This document shows, in pieces, positions 10,882 through 21,005 of a DNA stretch of 64,000 bases. The notes under the pieces are model-generated. The model did no database searches. It had not been told where the DNA came from and saw only the letters and a list, made by a program, of their open reading frames with translations. A program made the position numbers and the translations under genes. The stretch covers positions 55,229,865-55,293,864 of the forward strand of contig CM042090.1 of assembly GCA_023512835.1 (NCBI GenBank), in the 5' to 3' direction. Position 1 is the stretch's first letter, and each line of letters opens with the position of its first letter. This DNA is from Taxillus chinensis. Taxonomy: Eukaryota > Streptophyta > Magnoliopsida > Santalales > Loranthaceae.

Positions 10882-11778
10882 TGATAACGTGCATTTTATG
10901 CCGTTATTCCAGTGTTTATGTAGGGTGTTTAAGAGCATGATTAGAGCCTTATTCTATTATATTTCACATATATCTGCTCTAACCCCTAGGAAGATGCTAT
11001 TTGCAAATACATGTGTTTTTAAGCTGTTTTGGTAGGTTTTGGAGATCACTTTGGACCAAGTATATGGCCTCAAACAAATTGGCGTGCGAACAAACATTTC
11101 TCAAAGATGATATCCTCTATCTCCCACAGAAGTTTCAGAGCAATCGGACGTGAACGCCAATTGGACTGAAATGGCGTGCAAGCATATGTTTGCTTATCTG
11201 CCCTCCACAAGATGCAAGGAAGCTTGGGGAAGAATTTCAGCTAATTTGGAGGTGCACGCCAATTGGGCATATGACGTTCAAATTGACGTGCAGCCATATT
11301 TTTGCACCGATCCAGTCATTTTTCTATGCTGATCATTCTTTCCTAAAGGGCCTTGTCCATATTGTGCTTAGATTGAGAGATTTTAAAGTTTGTAGTGTCA
11401 TTTATCAAAACTACGTCGTTTTGATAGATGGGCTAGGGTACACTTTATAACACACATCAAGGCCCATCCATTCTCTATAAATAGAGGCTGTACACGTCCA
11501 AAGAAGAGATCAACACATTCTACACGTTTTTGAAGAGAGAGAGACGTTTTGGAGGCTATTCCTGACCTAGGAGAGCAGCCATCACGGATTTTGGAAACTT
11601 GGGTTGAAGGTTTGCTGTGCGCATGGATAAGAAGAAGATGTTGAGCTTTTCTGCTTTGCATTTGCTTGTAATCATGTGTGAGTAGTTTCCTTTATCTAGG
11701 GGAGCAATGTAGCCCCCTATGTTGTCAAACTAATTGATTGAATTTTGAGTTTGTTTAATTGAGATTGCATGTTTTATG
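10882..11778 (+). mobile_element. 3' LTR of element F, interrupted
   Basis: It begins TGATAACGTGC and matches the reverse complement of E's LTRs (47053 downward). It carries CACGCC/GGCGTGCA repeats (about 11080-11310), one dyad with ATCAAAAC/GTTTTGAT arms (about 11406-11427), and a TATA box, CTATAAATAGAGG (about 11475-11487). The copia LTR begins at 11779; the remaining 3' part of this LTR would lie beyond the right edge of the window. The block around 11105-11140 (CTCTATCTCCCACAGAAG) is nearly identical to one in the Tekay-type LTR at 16943-16965. Confidence 0.85.
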
Positions 11779-13239
11779 TGTTGGATCAAGCCTAGAATTT
11801 GGATAATGCTGATAAAGCCTTATGTAATTTGATCTGAGATCTTTTGTGTTTCTTTGATCGTTGCAGAAGATATGTTATTAATCCGGAGATACACTCGTGA
11901 GAGCAAAGCTAAGGACAGGATACATAATCCTGATCCGGACAAGAGTGAGTGTCGCCAAACACTTGGTAAATAACCAAGTCACCAATACATACAGAATAAG
12001 GAACATTCGTGCGGACTAAGAACTTAAAAGTTATGGATTACGGAATCTGTTCCTAATGCCTCAAACGGACTAAGTCAAACTAATGCGGAGTAAGAGTCTT
12101 GGTCTACAAGGTCGCATAAAGTAAAAGGTTTGACATGGAGTTAAAAAGTTAAGTCTTCCCCTCAAGCGAACTAAAGTAAAGAAGACACGGAGTAAGGCAT
12201 CCGAGCCTTTCATACATACGGAGTAAGGAAGTATTGATGCGGAATAAGCACCCAAGTCTTTATTCGCACGGAATAAGGAAACTAGATGCGGAGTAAGGAA
12301 TCCGGGCCACATACTCATACGGAGTAAGGATGGCTAGTACGGAGTAAGCCATCCGGTCCTTTAAATTCATACGGAGTAAAGAACTTACATACGGAGTAAG
12401 GAACTTACATACGGAGTAAGGAACTTACATACGGAGTAAGGAACTTACATACGGAGTAAGGACTTACATGCGGAATAAGGAAGCGCTGATACGGAATAAG
12501 CACTCCGACCTTCTCATTCACACGGAGTAAAGAAGCGCTAACACGGACTAAGGATTCCAGTACCAAATAGATACGGAGTAAGCAACCACTGACACGGAGT
12601 AAGGTTCCGAGCCTCATTAGCAACGGAGTAAGGAAAATTACACCGGACCAAGAAGATGCTACTTCAAACTACCGCATTTAAAGTTATCAGCTCGTGGTGT
12701 CCCGATGTAAGACAAACTCGTTGAGAACCTGAAGAATCCTACACGTGGATCACCCGGATATGTGGACACAACGTTAATTATATTTGGGAACTCATAAAGG
12801 CACTTATACTCTTCAAACCCAAGTTCTTGAGCTCCACAAACCGCAGCAATCAAGGCAGAGAGATTACCGAGGAATAGTTAGTGCTGAACGCATTCCGGAA
12901 CTCCAAGTTCCAAGGTTCTCTTAGGAATGTTTGTATAAATATTCATACTTGTACATTTGTGTGGGTGTGCGAATAAGCCTGAATTAACCCTGTGTATGCA
13001 CAAGAGCTCAAAGATATAATCTAAGCTAATGTGTGAATCCTTTTGTAAACAGAGTGTAAGAGAGTCTTGCTTCTATTTTGTTGTAATTATCTCTTGATAA
13101 TAAAACAAAATACTTCCACTATCTGGTTATCTTCCGCAGTGATTCTATCACTTAACAAGATAAGTGTGGTGTCTTAAGAGATTAAAAAGAGTTTCGATAA
13201 GAGCTTATTCACCCCCCTCTAGGCTCCAAGGGACCATCA
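11779..13239 (+). repeat. 5' LTR of the copia element
   Basis: It starts TGTTGGATCAAG and ends GGGACCATCA, 1461 bp. It is the full-length relative of the solo LTR at 5495-6775. An internal array of CGGAGTAAGGAACTTACATA-type units (clearest at about 12368-12470, five near-perfect 20-bp units) makes it length-variable. The preceding five bases are TTATG; the matching target copy would be beyond 64000. Confidence 0.9.
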
Positions 13240-13241
13240 AG

Positions 13242-13256
13242 TGGTATCAGAGCAAT
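13242..13256 (+). other. Primer-binding site, initiator Met tRNA (copia)
   Basis: TGGTATCAGAGCAAT follows the 5' LTR after two bases. TGGTATCAGAGC is complementary to the 3' end of plant initiator Met tRNA, the usual minus-strand primer of copia elements. Confidence 0.9.
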
Positions 13257-13299
13257 CTATTTGTTCTAAAGTAGAGATCCCACTCTTTTACTCGAAGCA

Positions 13300-14757
13300 A
13301 TGGCCGAAGAAAGTAATATGCTATTCAACACTCGCCTTAACTCTGGAGGTGCACAAGAGCCCATCCCGAATCGAAGCAGCAGTGAAAACGTCGACCAACC
13401 TCAACCTGTTGCTACCACCGCTCCTCAACCACAGAGTTCTAGTTTTACTCTGACAAAACCGCCCAAATTCACACCTGAGCTTTTCTCCCAGTGGAAAGCT
13501 CGCATGAAGATGTTTATGGTATGCCATGATAATTTCATGTGGCCATGCCTTCATCAGGAGATTCCAATTCCGATGACTATCGGAGAACATGGAGTTAGGA
13601 GGCCACAGACGGATGCTGAACTTACCAACGATGAAAGAGCCTGGCAGTGCGCAAGTGAAAAGGCTCTGGCTTATGTTACATCGTCCTTGGATTCCGAGGC
13701 TTTCACGGACGTCCAGGGCTGCACGTCAGCAAAAGCTGTCTGGGATAAACTGACAATCCTCTATGAGGGGAGTCAGTCCCTGATGCAAAATGTGATATGT
13801 GCTCTTAGACAGAATTTTGAGAGTTTCAATCACAAACCTGGCGAATCCCTTGAAAGCATCTATCGGAGATTCGGCAAGCTCATTCTAGAGCTAAAAACTG
13901 TCAATGAGCACTACACTCAGTCTCAAATCAATGACAAGTTCTTTCGATCCTTGCCGGATCGCTACTATTCCAAGCAGCTCCAGATGCAAGCTGACAAAAA
14001 CTGGCCATTTACTACCCTTGAGGAAATATATGGAGAACTTCAGACTCATGAGGTCAGATTCAGATACACTGACCGTGATGAGAAAATAGCTTGGAAAGAA
14101 AAAGGGGTAGCTCTCAAAGCTACGGAATGCTCCAGTAATCATCAAGAGGATGATACGGATGAGTCAGAGAACTCTGACTCAGACGCAAAAGAGGAAATAG
14201 CTCTTCTTGTCAAATCCTTTGAACGATTCCTTCGGAAAAGTAGAAAAGGATTCAGAAGAGGCTCCTCATCATCCAGAAGGAAGGAACGATCGGAGTCGAG
14301 CTCCCAAGAATGCTTTAATTGTGGGAAACCCGGTCACTGGGCCAAGGAATGCAGATCCAAATCTAAGACGGCAGAGAAAAGTGACAAGGTTACTCCAAGA
14401 CGTACCACCTCAGACAACAGCAAGAACAAGAGGAAACCGTTCGTGACAAAGTACATCAGTGGCTCGGAAGAAGAGGAGGAATCCTCAGATGATGAGCCAA
14501 CTCCTAAGCCAAACGTCTGCCTCATGGCAAATACTGAGGTACCTTCTATCTCTGAGCTCATGAGTAAATTAGAATCTTTTACTACTGTATGTGATCATGA
14601 AAAGAATGAGAGACTAATAATTACTCAAATGTACAAAGATATGGAAAGTCAGAATAAACGTCTTGAATTTACTATTACTAGACTTGAAAAGGACATAGCT
14701 GACTTCAGAGGAAAAGAAGCTTGGTATCACGATCTAAGAGCTGAAAATATCTGCTAA
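13300..14757 (+). CDS. Copia gag (nucleocapsid), ORF of 485 aa
   Basis: ATG at 13300 follows the PBS by 44 bp and opens a 485-codon frame. A copia-type gag region comes first (residues about 45-250, including FTPELFSQWKARM and AVWDKLTILYEG). A Ser/Arg and acidic region follows, then a CCHC zinc knuckle CFNCGKPGHWAKEC (residues 338-351; 14311-14352). It would coat the RNA and form virus-like particles. The C-terminal part is Lys/Glu-rich and probably coiled-coil. The TAA at 14755-14757 is reached after an apparent frameshift near 14750, because a coiled-coil-like frame continues beyond it in another phase. The original gag-pol was therefore longer. Confidence 0.85.
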   Translation: MAEESNMLFNTRLNSGGAQEPIPNRSSSENVDQPQPVATTAPQPQSSSFTLTKPPKFTPELFSQWKARMKMFMVCHDNFMWPCLHQEIPIPMTIGEHGVRRPQTDAELTNDERAWQCASEKALAYVTSSLDSEAFTDVQGCTSAKAVWDKLTILYEGSQSLMQNVICALRQNFESFNHKPGESLESIYRRFGKLILELKTVNEHYTQSQINDKFFRSLPDRYYSKQLQMQADKNWPFTTLEEIYGELQTHEVRFRYTDRDEKIAWKEKGVALKATECSSNHQEDDTDESENSDSDAKEEIALLVKSFERFLRKSRKGFRRGSSSSRRKERSESSSQECFNCGKPGHWAKECRSKSKTAEKSDKVTPRRTTSDNSKNKRKPFVTKYISGSEEEEESSDDEPTPKPNVCLMANTEVPSISELMSKLESFTTVCDHEKNERLIITQMYKDMESQNKRLEFTITRLEKDIADFRGKEAWYHDLRAENIC

Positions 14758-15598
14758 ATACCAATCTTTCAAGCCTAAAAGTTATAGTAAAAAGACTCGA
14801 GAATGAACTTGAACAGGAAAGGGAAATAAATCGTAAGTGGCTTAAATCCGAGGAAATAGCCTCTACATTTAGGACTGATCCAGACAATATTCGAGTCAAA
14901 CCTGGCCTAGGCTCCGAATCATCAACCTCCAATGCTCAAGTTACTAAGTGTCCTCCGGATTTCACTCCAAAACTAACCAACTTATATCCTGTTAGTACAT
15001 CTAAACCGTTGGATGGTTTCATTTCAGGTGGCACCATAGTTTATGACTGTGGAGTTGAGGTCTTCTTGCACTTCCCGAAGCAGTAGCACCCGTAACTAAT
15101 GATGAAGGGAAGGCTGCTGCAGTTAAAGCCAAAACTGTAGCACCCAAAAAGAAAGTAAAGGTCAAGGCTGACGCATCTAGGGCCAAGAGCGCGTCACCCA
15201 AATGCAATGGATTAGGCCACAGGGATCAGAGTAGAAAGTCTATAAAATCTAAGAGACCTGTATCCCCTATTTGTACTTCGCATTATAGTGTCTGTTCCAT
15301 TTGTAGGGAAATGGGTCATTATCACTATGAATGTTGGAGTTTATCTGATAACTGGCTTTGCAATCAAATTCGTACCAATAAAGATCAGTTTAATAAAAAG
15401 GTTTCTTCGAGCAAGACAAAATCTAAACCACAAAGGAGTGTCTCTCCCAAGAAAACCCAAATAAAAGAGGCAGCTGAAACTAACAAGTTAAAGTCAACTT
15501 GGAGAGCTAAAAGTCCTAGCAAAATCAAATCCGGAACTGTTGACATTATTGCTGCTCTCTCTAACCGCCCGAAACAAGTTTGGGCACCAAAAGTGTAA
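14758..15598 (+). pseudogene. Copia gag extension with second zinc knuckle, frameshifted
   Basis: The frame beginning near 14752 continues with a Leu/Glu-rich coiled-coil-like segment to a TAG at about 15085. A further frame carries a second CCHC knuckle, CSICREMGHYHYEC (15292-15333). The open piece 15311-15598 is Lys/Ser-rich and ends just before the protease region. A second knuckle before the protease is a SIRE-like trait. At least two frame changes separate the pieces. Confidence 0.6.
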
Positions 15599-15958
15599 AC
15601 TGTTGTCTTTCAGGAGCATCTCTGGAATGCATTGCCGGATCACTTGAAGTTAAAGATCAATCAAAGCAAGTGGATCCTCGATAGTGGATGCTCCGGACAT
15701 ATGACGGGTGATCAGAATCTACTTGTAGAAATTAAAGAAAAACGAGGTCCATACGTTTCATATGGTGACAACAGCAAAGGTAAGACTGTCGGGTATGGCA
15801 CTTTAACTAACGGCTGTGTATCAATCACTAGAGTTGCACTAGTCGAAGGTTTAAAGCATAATTTGCTAAGTGTCAGTAATTTATGTGACAAAGGATTTCA
15901 TCGTTTCCTTTATGTCCAACACTTGTACAAGAAGAGAAAACTTATCCGGAGATGTTAA
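15599..15958 (+). pseudogene. Copia protease, ends in a frameshift
   Basis: The open piece 15632-15958 holds the aspartic protease motif WILDSGCSGHMTG (about 15670-15708) and the GLKHNLLSVSNLCDKG block that follows in copia polyproteins. An extra base near 15900 shifts the frame: the following integrase is read in another phase, from about 15870 onwards. The protease would cleave the polyprotein. Confidence 0.8.
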
Positions 15959-16823
15959 GTTATCCGGATCAAGAGATGGGGACATATACTCAGTGGTCTT
16001 AAGAAATAATTCTTCTGACCCTGTATGCTTCCTCACTAAAGCTTCAGATGAAGATAGTTGGTTATGGCACAAGCGATGCGCACATTTAAACTTTAAGACA
16101 TTGTCTAAAATAGCGTCACTTGATCTTGTCACTGGTCTACCTAAACTTAAATTCTCCAGAGACACTCTCTGTCGAGAATGCCAACTGGGCAAACAGACCA
16201 AACATAGCTTTAAGAGCAAATCTGTTAATTCAATAACTGCTCCTCTACAACTTCTTCATATGGACCTCTGTGGTCCTATTTCTGTTTCGTCACTGGCTGG
16301 TGCGAGATATACCCTTGTGGTTATCGATGATTTCACCAGATACACATGGGTGATGTTCCTGAAATCAAAGGATCAAACTTTTGAGCATCTTGTAGATCTT
16401 TTCAACTGGATAAGCAACTTACAAGGACTGAGCATAAAGTGCATCAGGAGTGATCATGGTATAGAATTTGATTTTTCAGAAATGAGATCATATTGTTCTA
16501 AACAGGGCATACAGCATGACTTCTCTGCGCCAAGAACTCCACAACAAAATAGGGTTGCTAAGCGCAAGAATCGTACCTTAGTTGAGGCTGGTAGATCTAT
16601 GTTAGCAGGGGCAACGCTTCCTCTCAGTCTATGGGCTGAAGCTGTGTCCACTGCCTGCTATGTTCATAACAGAACTCTAATGAATAAATCTACCATGAAA
16701 ACACCCTATGAGATGTGGAGAGGACGAAAACCTTCAATTTCACATTTCAGAGCTTTTGGGTGTACTTGCTATATATTGATAAATGGCAAACAGGCCCGGA
16801 ATAAATTTGAACCAAAATCTGAT
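15890..16823 (+). pseudogene. Copia integrase, N-terminal part; split by element A
   Basis: A GAG-pre-integrase zinc region (WHKRCAHLN...CRECQLGKQTKHSF) precedes the core. The core has Asp at 16263 (HMDLCGP) and Asp at 16452 (RSDHG). The third catalytic position, 35 residues later at 16560-16562, reads AAG (Lys; NRVAKRKN), where the family has Glu. Integrase in this copy would be inactive even without the insertion. Element A enters after codon Ser-Asp at 16823. The downstream sequence at 61109 repeats CTGAT and the protein frame resumes with DGIFVGYS. Confidence 0.88.
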
Positions 16824-18607
16824 TGTAAGGACCCGTACCTTGAGTTAGTCAGTTTTGCCTCCTGAGTAGAGTTTTTCTAGATTTTGACCTAGTAAATGGA
16901 CTCCAATGAATTCACGTGCAAAAGGAAAGATGCTTAGAATGATGTCCTCTATCTACCACAGAAGTTTCAGGCCAAATGGACATGTATGTGAGGTGCACGT
17001 GATATGGGTCCAATTCACGTGCAAGTGTGGTTGTCTTCTAAATGATGCAAGGAGGCTAGGGGTGAAGTTTGAGAGCATTTGGAGTTCATATGGAGTTGCA
17101 CGTGAATTGGGAATTCACGTTCAAATTGGCGTGCAGGCATATTTTTGCATGGTTCCCTTGGTTCTGACATTCTAATGAACTTTCTCCAAAGGACCATGTT
17201 GAAATTCAGAATATTTTGGTGTGTATGGATGTGGAAAGGTCTTAGCTTGTTCCACCACAACTACGTCGTTTTGATGCTGTGATTCACTTAATCAAAACTA
17301 CGTCGTTTTGATGTTGTGTTGTCTATATAAGGAGGAGAAGCCCTCTGTTTTAGGTTTAGGGTTCTCTTCAGCTGCTGCAGCCGTCGTAGAGAGAGAGAGA
17401 GAGAGCTAGAGAGAGAGAAGGAAGGGGAGTTGCTGGTTGCTGCCGGAGCATCTTGCGTGGGGAGGACGGCGTTTAGCGCGGGAGCAAGGAAGATCTGTTT
17501 TAAGGTAGGGATTCTATTCTTCCTAAATCCTCCTCTGTCCTAGGGTCCTAGGGCAGAATATGGGTTATAACTGTTATATTATTTATATGTAAATTCATAT
17601 AGGTGTGACCTCCTATATGAATGTTGGCCTTCAATGGCGATTTTGGTGTTTCTGGTGTTTGGGTGATGCATGAAAAGTGTTTGATAAAATGCCTGTATGA
17701 CATGCCTGCTACATGTTTGATGAAATGCCTGTGTGAACTTAGCTGTGTGTGTATGCCCATTATGCGTTTGGTAATATGTCCGGGTGACTGGACTTGTGGT
17801 TTAGTGTATGTATGTATGCTGGATGTTTGTTCTGTTGCCTGAATGGCTGGGTTTGTACACTTGTGAACGGGTGCACACCAAGTGGTTGGTTTTATGTTTG
17901 TGTGACTGGTGTACGTTGTGTGCATGACTGTGGTATCTGGCCTGAAGAGGCGGTTAAATTACTTTGCCTGAGAGGCGGTTAAATCACTTGGCCTGAAGAG
18001 GCGGTTAAATCACTTGGCCTGAAGAGGCGGTTAAATCACTTGGCCTGAAGAGGCGGTTAAATCACTTGGCCTGAAGAGGCGGTTAAATCACTTGTGGATA
18101 AAGTGTTAGCCTGTGGCAGTGGAAGGTTGTAATTGTTGATGTGGTTTTTATTATGTTTGTTGAAATTATTGTAACACAACACTGCACTTGTACACATGGC
18201 ATGTAGATGCTAGGAACATGGGATGGGTTGGGGAGACATGATCCCTACTGAGCTGTGGTTGCTCACCCCTCCTACTGTGTTTGTTTGTTTTCCAGGGGCT
18301 TACAGGCGTTAGGTGGAAACACCAAGGTGGAAGACCCTCTCCACTTTATTGTTCTTTTCAGTAATGTACTTTTATGATTTATGTAACCCCAGGGAGGGGA
18401 ATGTACTAAGGGATTGAACTGTAATCAGGGACTTGGTTGTTTTGTGAACCTTTGATTTGGAATTAAATAAAGATGTGGCTTATTTGATTTATTGTAATTG
18501 TTAGACTTGCTTGTGTGGCATCCAGTAATCCAACCCCATTGCCCTCCGTGTGGGTGAATGGGGAGTCACGTACCGGTTTCCTCGGGTTGGAAATCCGGGG
18601 CGTGACA
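16824..18607 (+). repeat. 5' LTR of element A
   Basis: It is 1784 bp, TGTAAGGACCCG to GGGGCGTGACA. U3 carries GCACGTGAATT/AATTCACGTGC repeats (about 16911-17130). An incomplete dyad (about 17255-17275) and a complete one (17289-17312) precede TATA box CTATATAAGG (17323-17332). A GA-rich tract follows at about 17390-17420. A minisatellite occupies 17939-18092. It differs from the 3' LTR at few positions, mainly one minisatellite unit and a short patch near 17370-17450, so insertion was recent. Confidence 0.92.
17939..18092 (+). repeat. 26-bp minisatellite in the A LTR, six units
   Basis: The unit is GGCCTGAAGAGG-CGGTTAAATCACTT. Six copies occur here and five in the 3' LTR (about 60475-60594). 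The one-unit difference accounts for almost all of the 27-bp length difference between the LTRs. Confidence 0.9.
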
Positions 18608-18610
18608 ATA

Positions 18611-18626
18611 TGGTATCAGAGCATGG
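18611..18626 (+). other. Primer-binding site, initiator Met tRNA (A)
   Basis: TGGTATCAGAGCATGG lies three bases after the LTR end. The first 12 bases complement the 3' end of initiator Met tRNA. Confidence 0.9.
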
Positions 18627-19103
18627 TCTAGTTGGCCTAGGGTAGTGGGCGGATCTGGTTATCCTGAGTCCTTTGGAGGAACCTGGAGGGACGTGCCTGA
18701 TCAACACGGTCCTCTTTGAGCCTCTAGGGTGTACTTGGGGTAGTCCAGACCTGGGGTAGGATTTGCATGCATTGGCATTAGGGCACTAGTTACATTGGTT
18801 GTCTTTGTGTGATTGACCGAGATAAGCATGTGAGAGAAAATATGAAGAACATGTTTTAATATGTGCAACTCTGATTAACTCTGATTTTATGACAACTTGA
18901 GCTGTATGCTTGTGGAATTGCTGTTTGTGCAATGTGGTTTAATGAGAACTGAAATGTGTACAGTGTGTGTAATTGCATGGATAAATGGTTTGAACGTGAT
19001 AACATGGAAAAGAATTTGTGATGGTTCGAGCATGAAAACATGGAAAAGAAATTGTGGAAGTGAAACTGTGTGCTTGGAAACTTGAGGCTTGTGACCTGTT
19101 AAC
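18627..19103 (+). other. Element A leader, noncoding
   Basis: This is untranslated leader downstream of the PBS. It is homologous, reversed, to the C leader at about 35380-35640 (for example the GAGGCTCAAAGAGGACC block). There is no ORF. It ends with the target copy TTAAC (19099-19103) of element B. Confidence 0.7.
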
Positions 19104-21005
19104 GGCCCCGGGGAACCCGGAACCGGGTACATGACTTCCGCGACCCAAAGGTCAAGGGTGTTAACCAAAGGACAGCGGGTGCTGTCTCAATGACCCGTCC
19201 TAATCAAGGGTAATCGTACTTTCCCACTCATCATGCATACATAAGCCAAACATCTACGGACATCGCATCACCAACGTGAAATATAACGTCCACGGACTCT
19301 GTCCGGAACAAACATAATACAAACATGGTTGCGCATGGAGGTAGTCATACATCGGGGTGGGAAGAAAGTCCTCCACTGTCTCGGGTCACAAAAAAGGTAA
19401 ACAACAAGTAGGGGTGAGCGACAAGCTCGCAGGTGACCACACTCCACTCATGCAACACATTAGTTATACTATGCTCGTGTACCGTGTAGTGTGCACAAAC
19501 ATCGGGACTCGGCGCGACAAATATCAGACACGTCCACGTCTCCATGGGATCCCGGCCGGGGCACTGCCCTGGTCCACAGCTCAACGGCTCACTGGCCTTA
19601 GCCTGTCCACAACGCAATTGCCCGGGGCCCACCCAGGCCGCCTCGGTGCGTAGATCACACATAGACCATCGGGATCACGGTGAGACCAAACAAGTCACGG
19701 AGTCCATGTCCCATACCTCACACCAACATCTAACATTAGTTGGCATGTCTGCTCACATTTCCTTTGGAGGCCAGGGTCTTATAAATCCTCACCCTTTTTT
19801 AAGGAAGTACCCTAGCGCTTTTTCTTGAAATTAAAAGTCCCGGCATTGGGTTCCCTAGATAAATAAGATATCTGATTTTTGGGGATTTTTCGGTCAACCC
19901 CACTTTCCAAAAATTCACCACACGAACTTTTGGGTTTTAAATTTTACACTAAAACCCAATTTTCACATTTTGCATAGTGGGAATTAATTTTTCTAGTATT
20001 TTTCTTGAATCCAAATGGGGTTTGTTATTTCTTACTTAAATACTTAATTGTGTAGATGGGTATAGGTGAATGTAAATAGTCCACGATCCCAGTATTTCAA
20101 TGCCAGTGAAACTACATTTCAATCGCATTTCGAATGCTTTGAATCTCGTTTCGACTCGCCCCCTACACTCGAACTACCTTGAAAACTACCTCGAGACCCA
20201 TGAACCGCCTCGAAACTCCTGAAACTCCTTCGAACCTTCGAAACGACACTCAAAATTTCACATTCGACACTGATTACACTACTCGAACCTACCTGAACCT
20301 GACCGCCTTCGATTTTCAATTTCCCGTCGTCGTTTTCACCCGTCACGACGCTCGTTCATCATCGTTTTTCCTTTCCTCGGATTCAACCGAATTCACAAAA
20401 CTCATACTAATACTATATTTAGGTTTTAATCACGCTTACCCTCGAACGCATTTATACAAGATTCAACCAAAATTTGTTTTTCCCCAAATTCTAGGGTTCA
20501 CATTTGCATGTTTCATCAAATTCTTACTGTTAACCAAAAAACAGAAGAAAAGGGTGAAGTCGGTGGAACACCTACCGGAATGATTCTTGTGCTTGGACGG
20601 CTCAAACGCCCCAAATCGCCAAGGCCTCCAAGCTTCTTCTCTCTTCTCTCTCAGCTCTCCAACGCGAAACGTAACGCTCAAACGTAACGTGGAAGCTCTC
20701 TTTCCCTTTTTTTTTACCACCAATGACTAGTCACCATTGACCCATCTAATTAACCTCTTGAGGTCCCGAACTCCAAATTGAGTCAAACTACGCTAAAGCT
20801 CGGAATGACGAGCCCAATACTACAGAATATTAGTACACCCAAATGACCGCTCAAACGCAACGTCGACCAATAACCCAAAAGTCAACATCGGGTCAAACGG
20901 GGCCCCGACTTCGGGCCCAGCGGTCAAAATGCTCACTTGACGGTCTACCGTCCGATAGTTACTTCCCATAGCGCTATCTCTCAAGACTACCCAATACGAG
21001 TCTTT
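19104..21005 (-). repeat. 3' LTR of element B
   Basis: It is a direct copy of 25874-27881. Landmarks shared with that copy include GAACCCGGAACCGGG near the left end, CGGGTCACA...GGTAAACAACAAGTAGGGGTGAGCGACAAGCTCG, and ACTACCCAATACGAGTCTTT at the right end. It is about 100 bp shorter, through many small gaps. No CACGTG-type U3 module is seen, unlike the LTRs of A and C. Confidence 0.8.

Larger units (their letters stand above)
724..11778 (+). mobile_element. Element F: Athila-like Ty3/gypsy retrotransposon, 3' part
   Basis: The order on + is decayed gag, protease, RT, RNase H, integrase, a spacer holding a solo copia LTR, ORF3, a noncoding spacer of about 1.5 kb, and a 3' LTR starting TGATAACG at 10882. 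The copia element at 11779 cuts that LTR. The protease (CDLGAS), the FMDD polymerase motif, the integrase and the GGTTGGGAGGCAACCC motif after pol suit the Athila lineage. E (45542-58895) is a second copy of the same family and supports every module. The 5' LTR and N-terminal gag are missing from the window. Reading frames contain stops and frameshifts, so this copy cannot be autonomous. Confidence 0.88.

Noticed and set aside
13242..13256. tRNA gene fragment
   Set aside because: The TGGTATCAGAGC stretches at 13242 and 18611 and the Asp site at 57371 are primer-binding sites beside LTR ends. No cloverleaf is present.
17939..18092. CRISPR-like repeat array
   Set aside because: The 26-bp units are head-to-tail without unique spacers and lie in a plant LTR, so it is a minisatellite.
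20179..20583. 134-codon frame as a host gene
   Set aside because: It lies within the B LTR and is not open in the corresponding part of the other B LTR (about 27030-27400).
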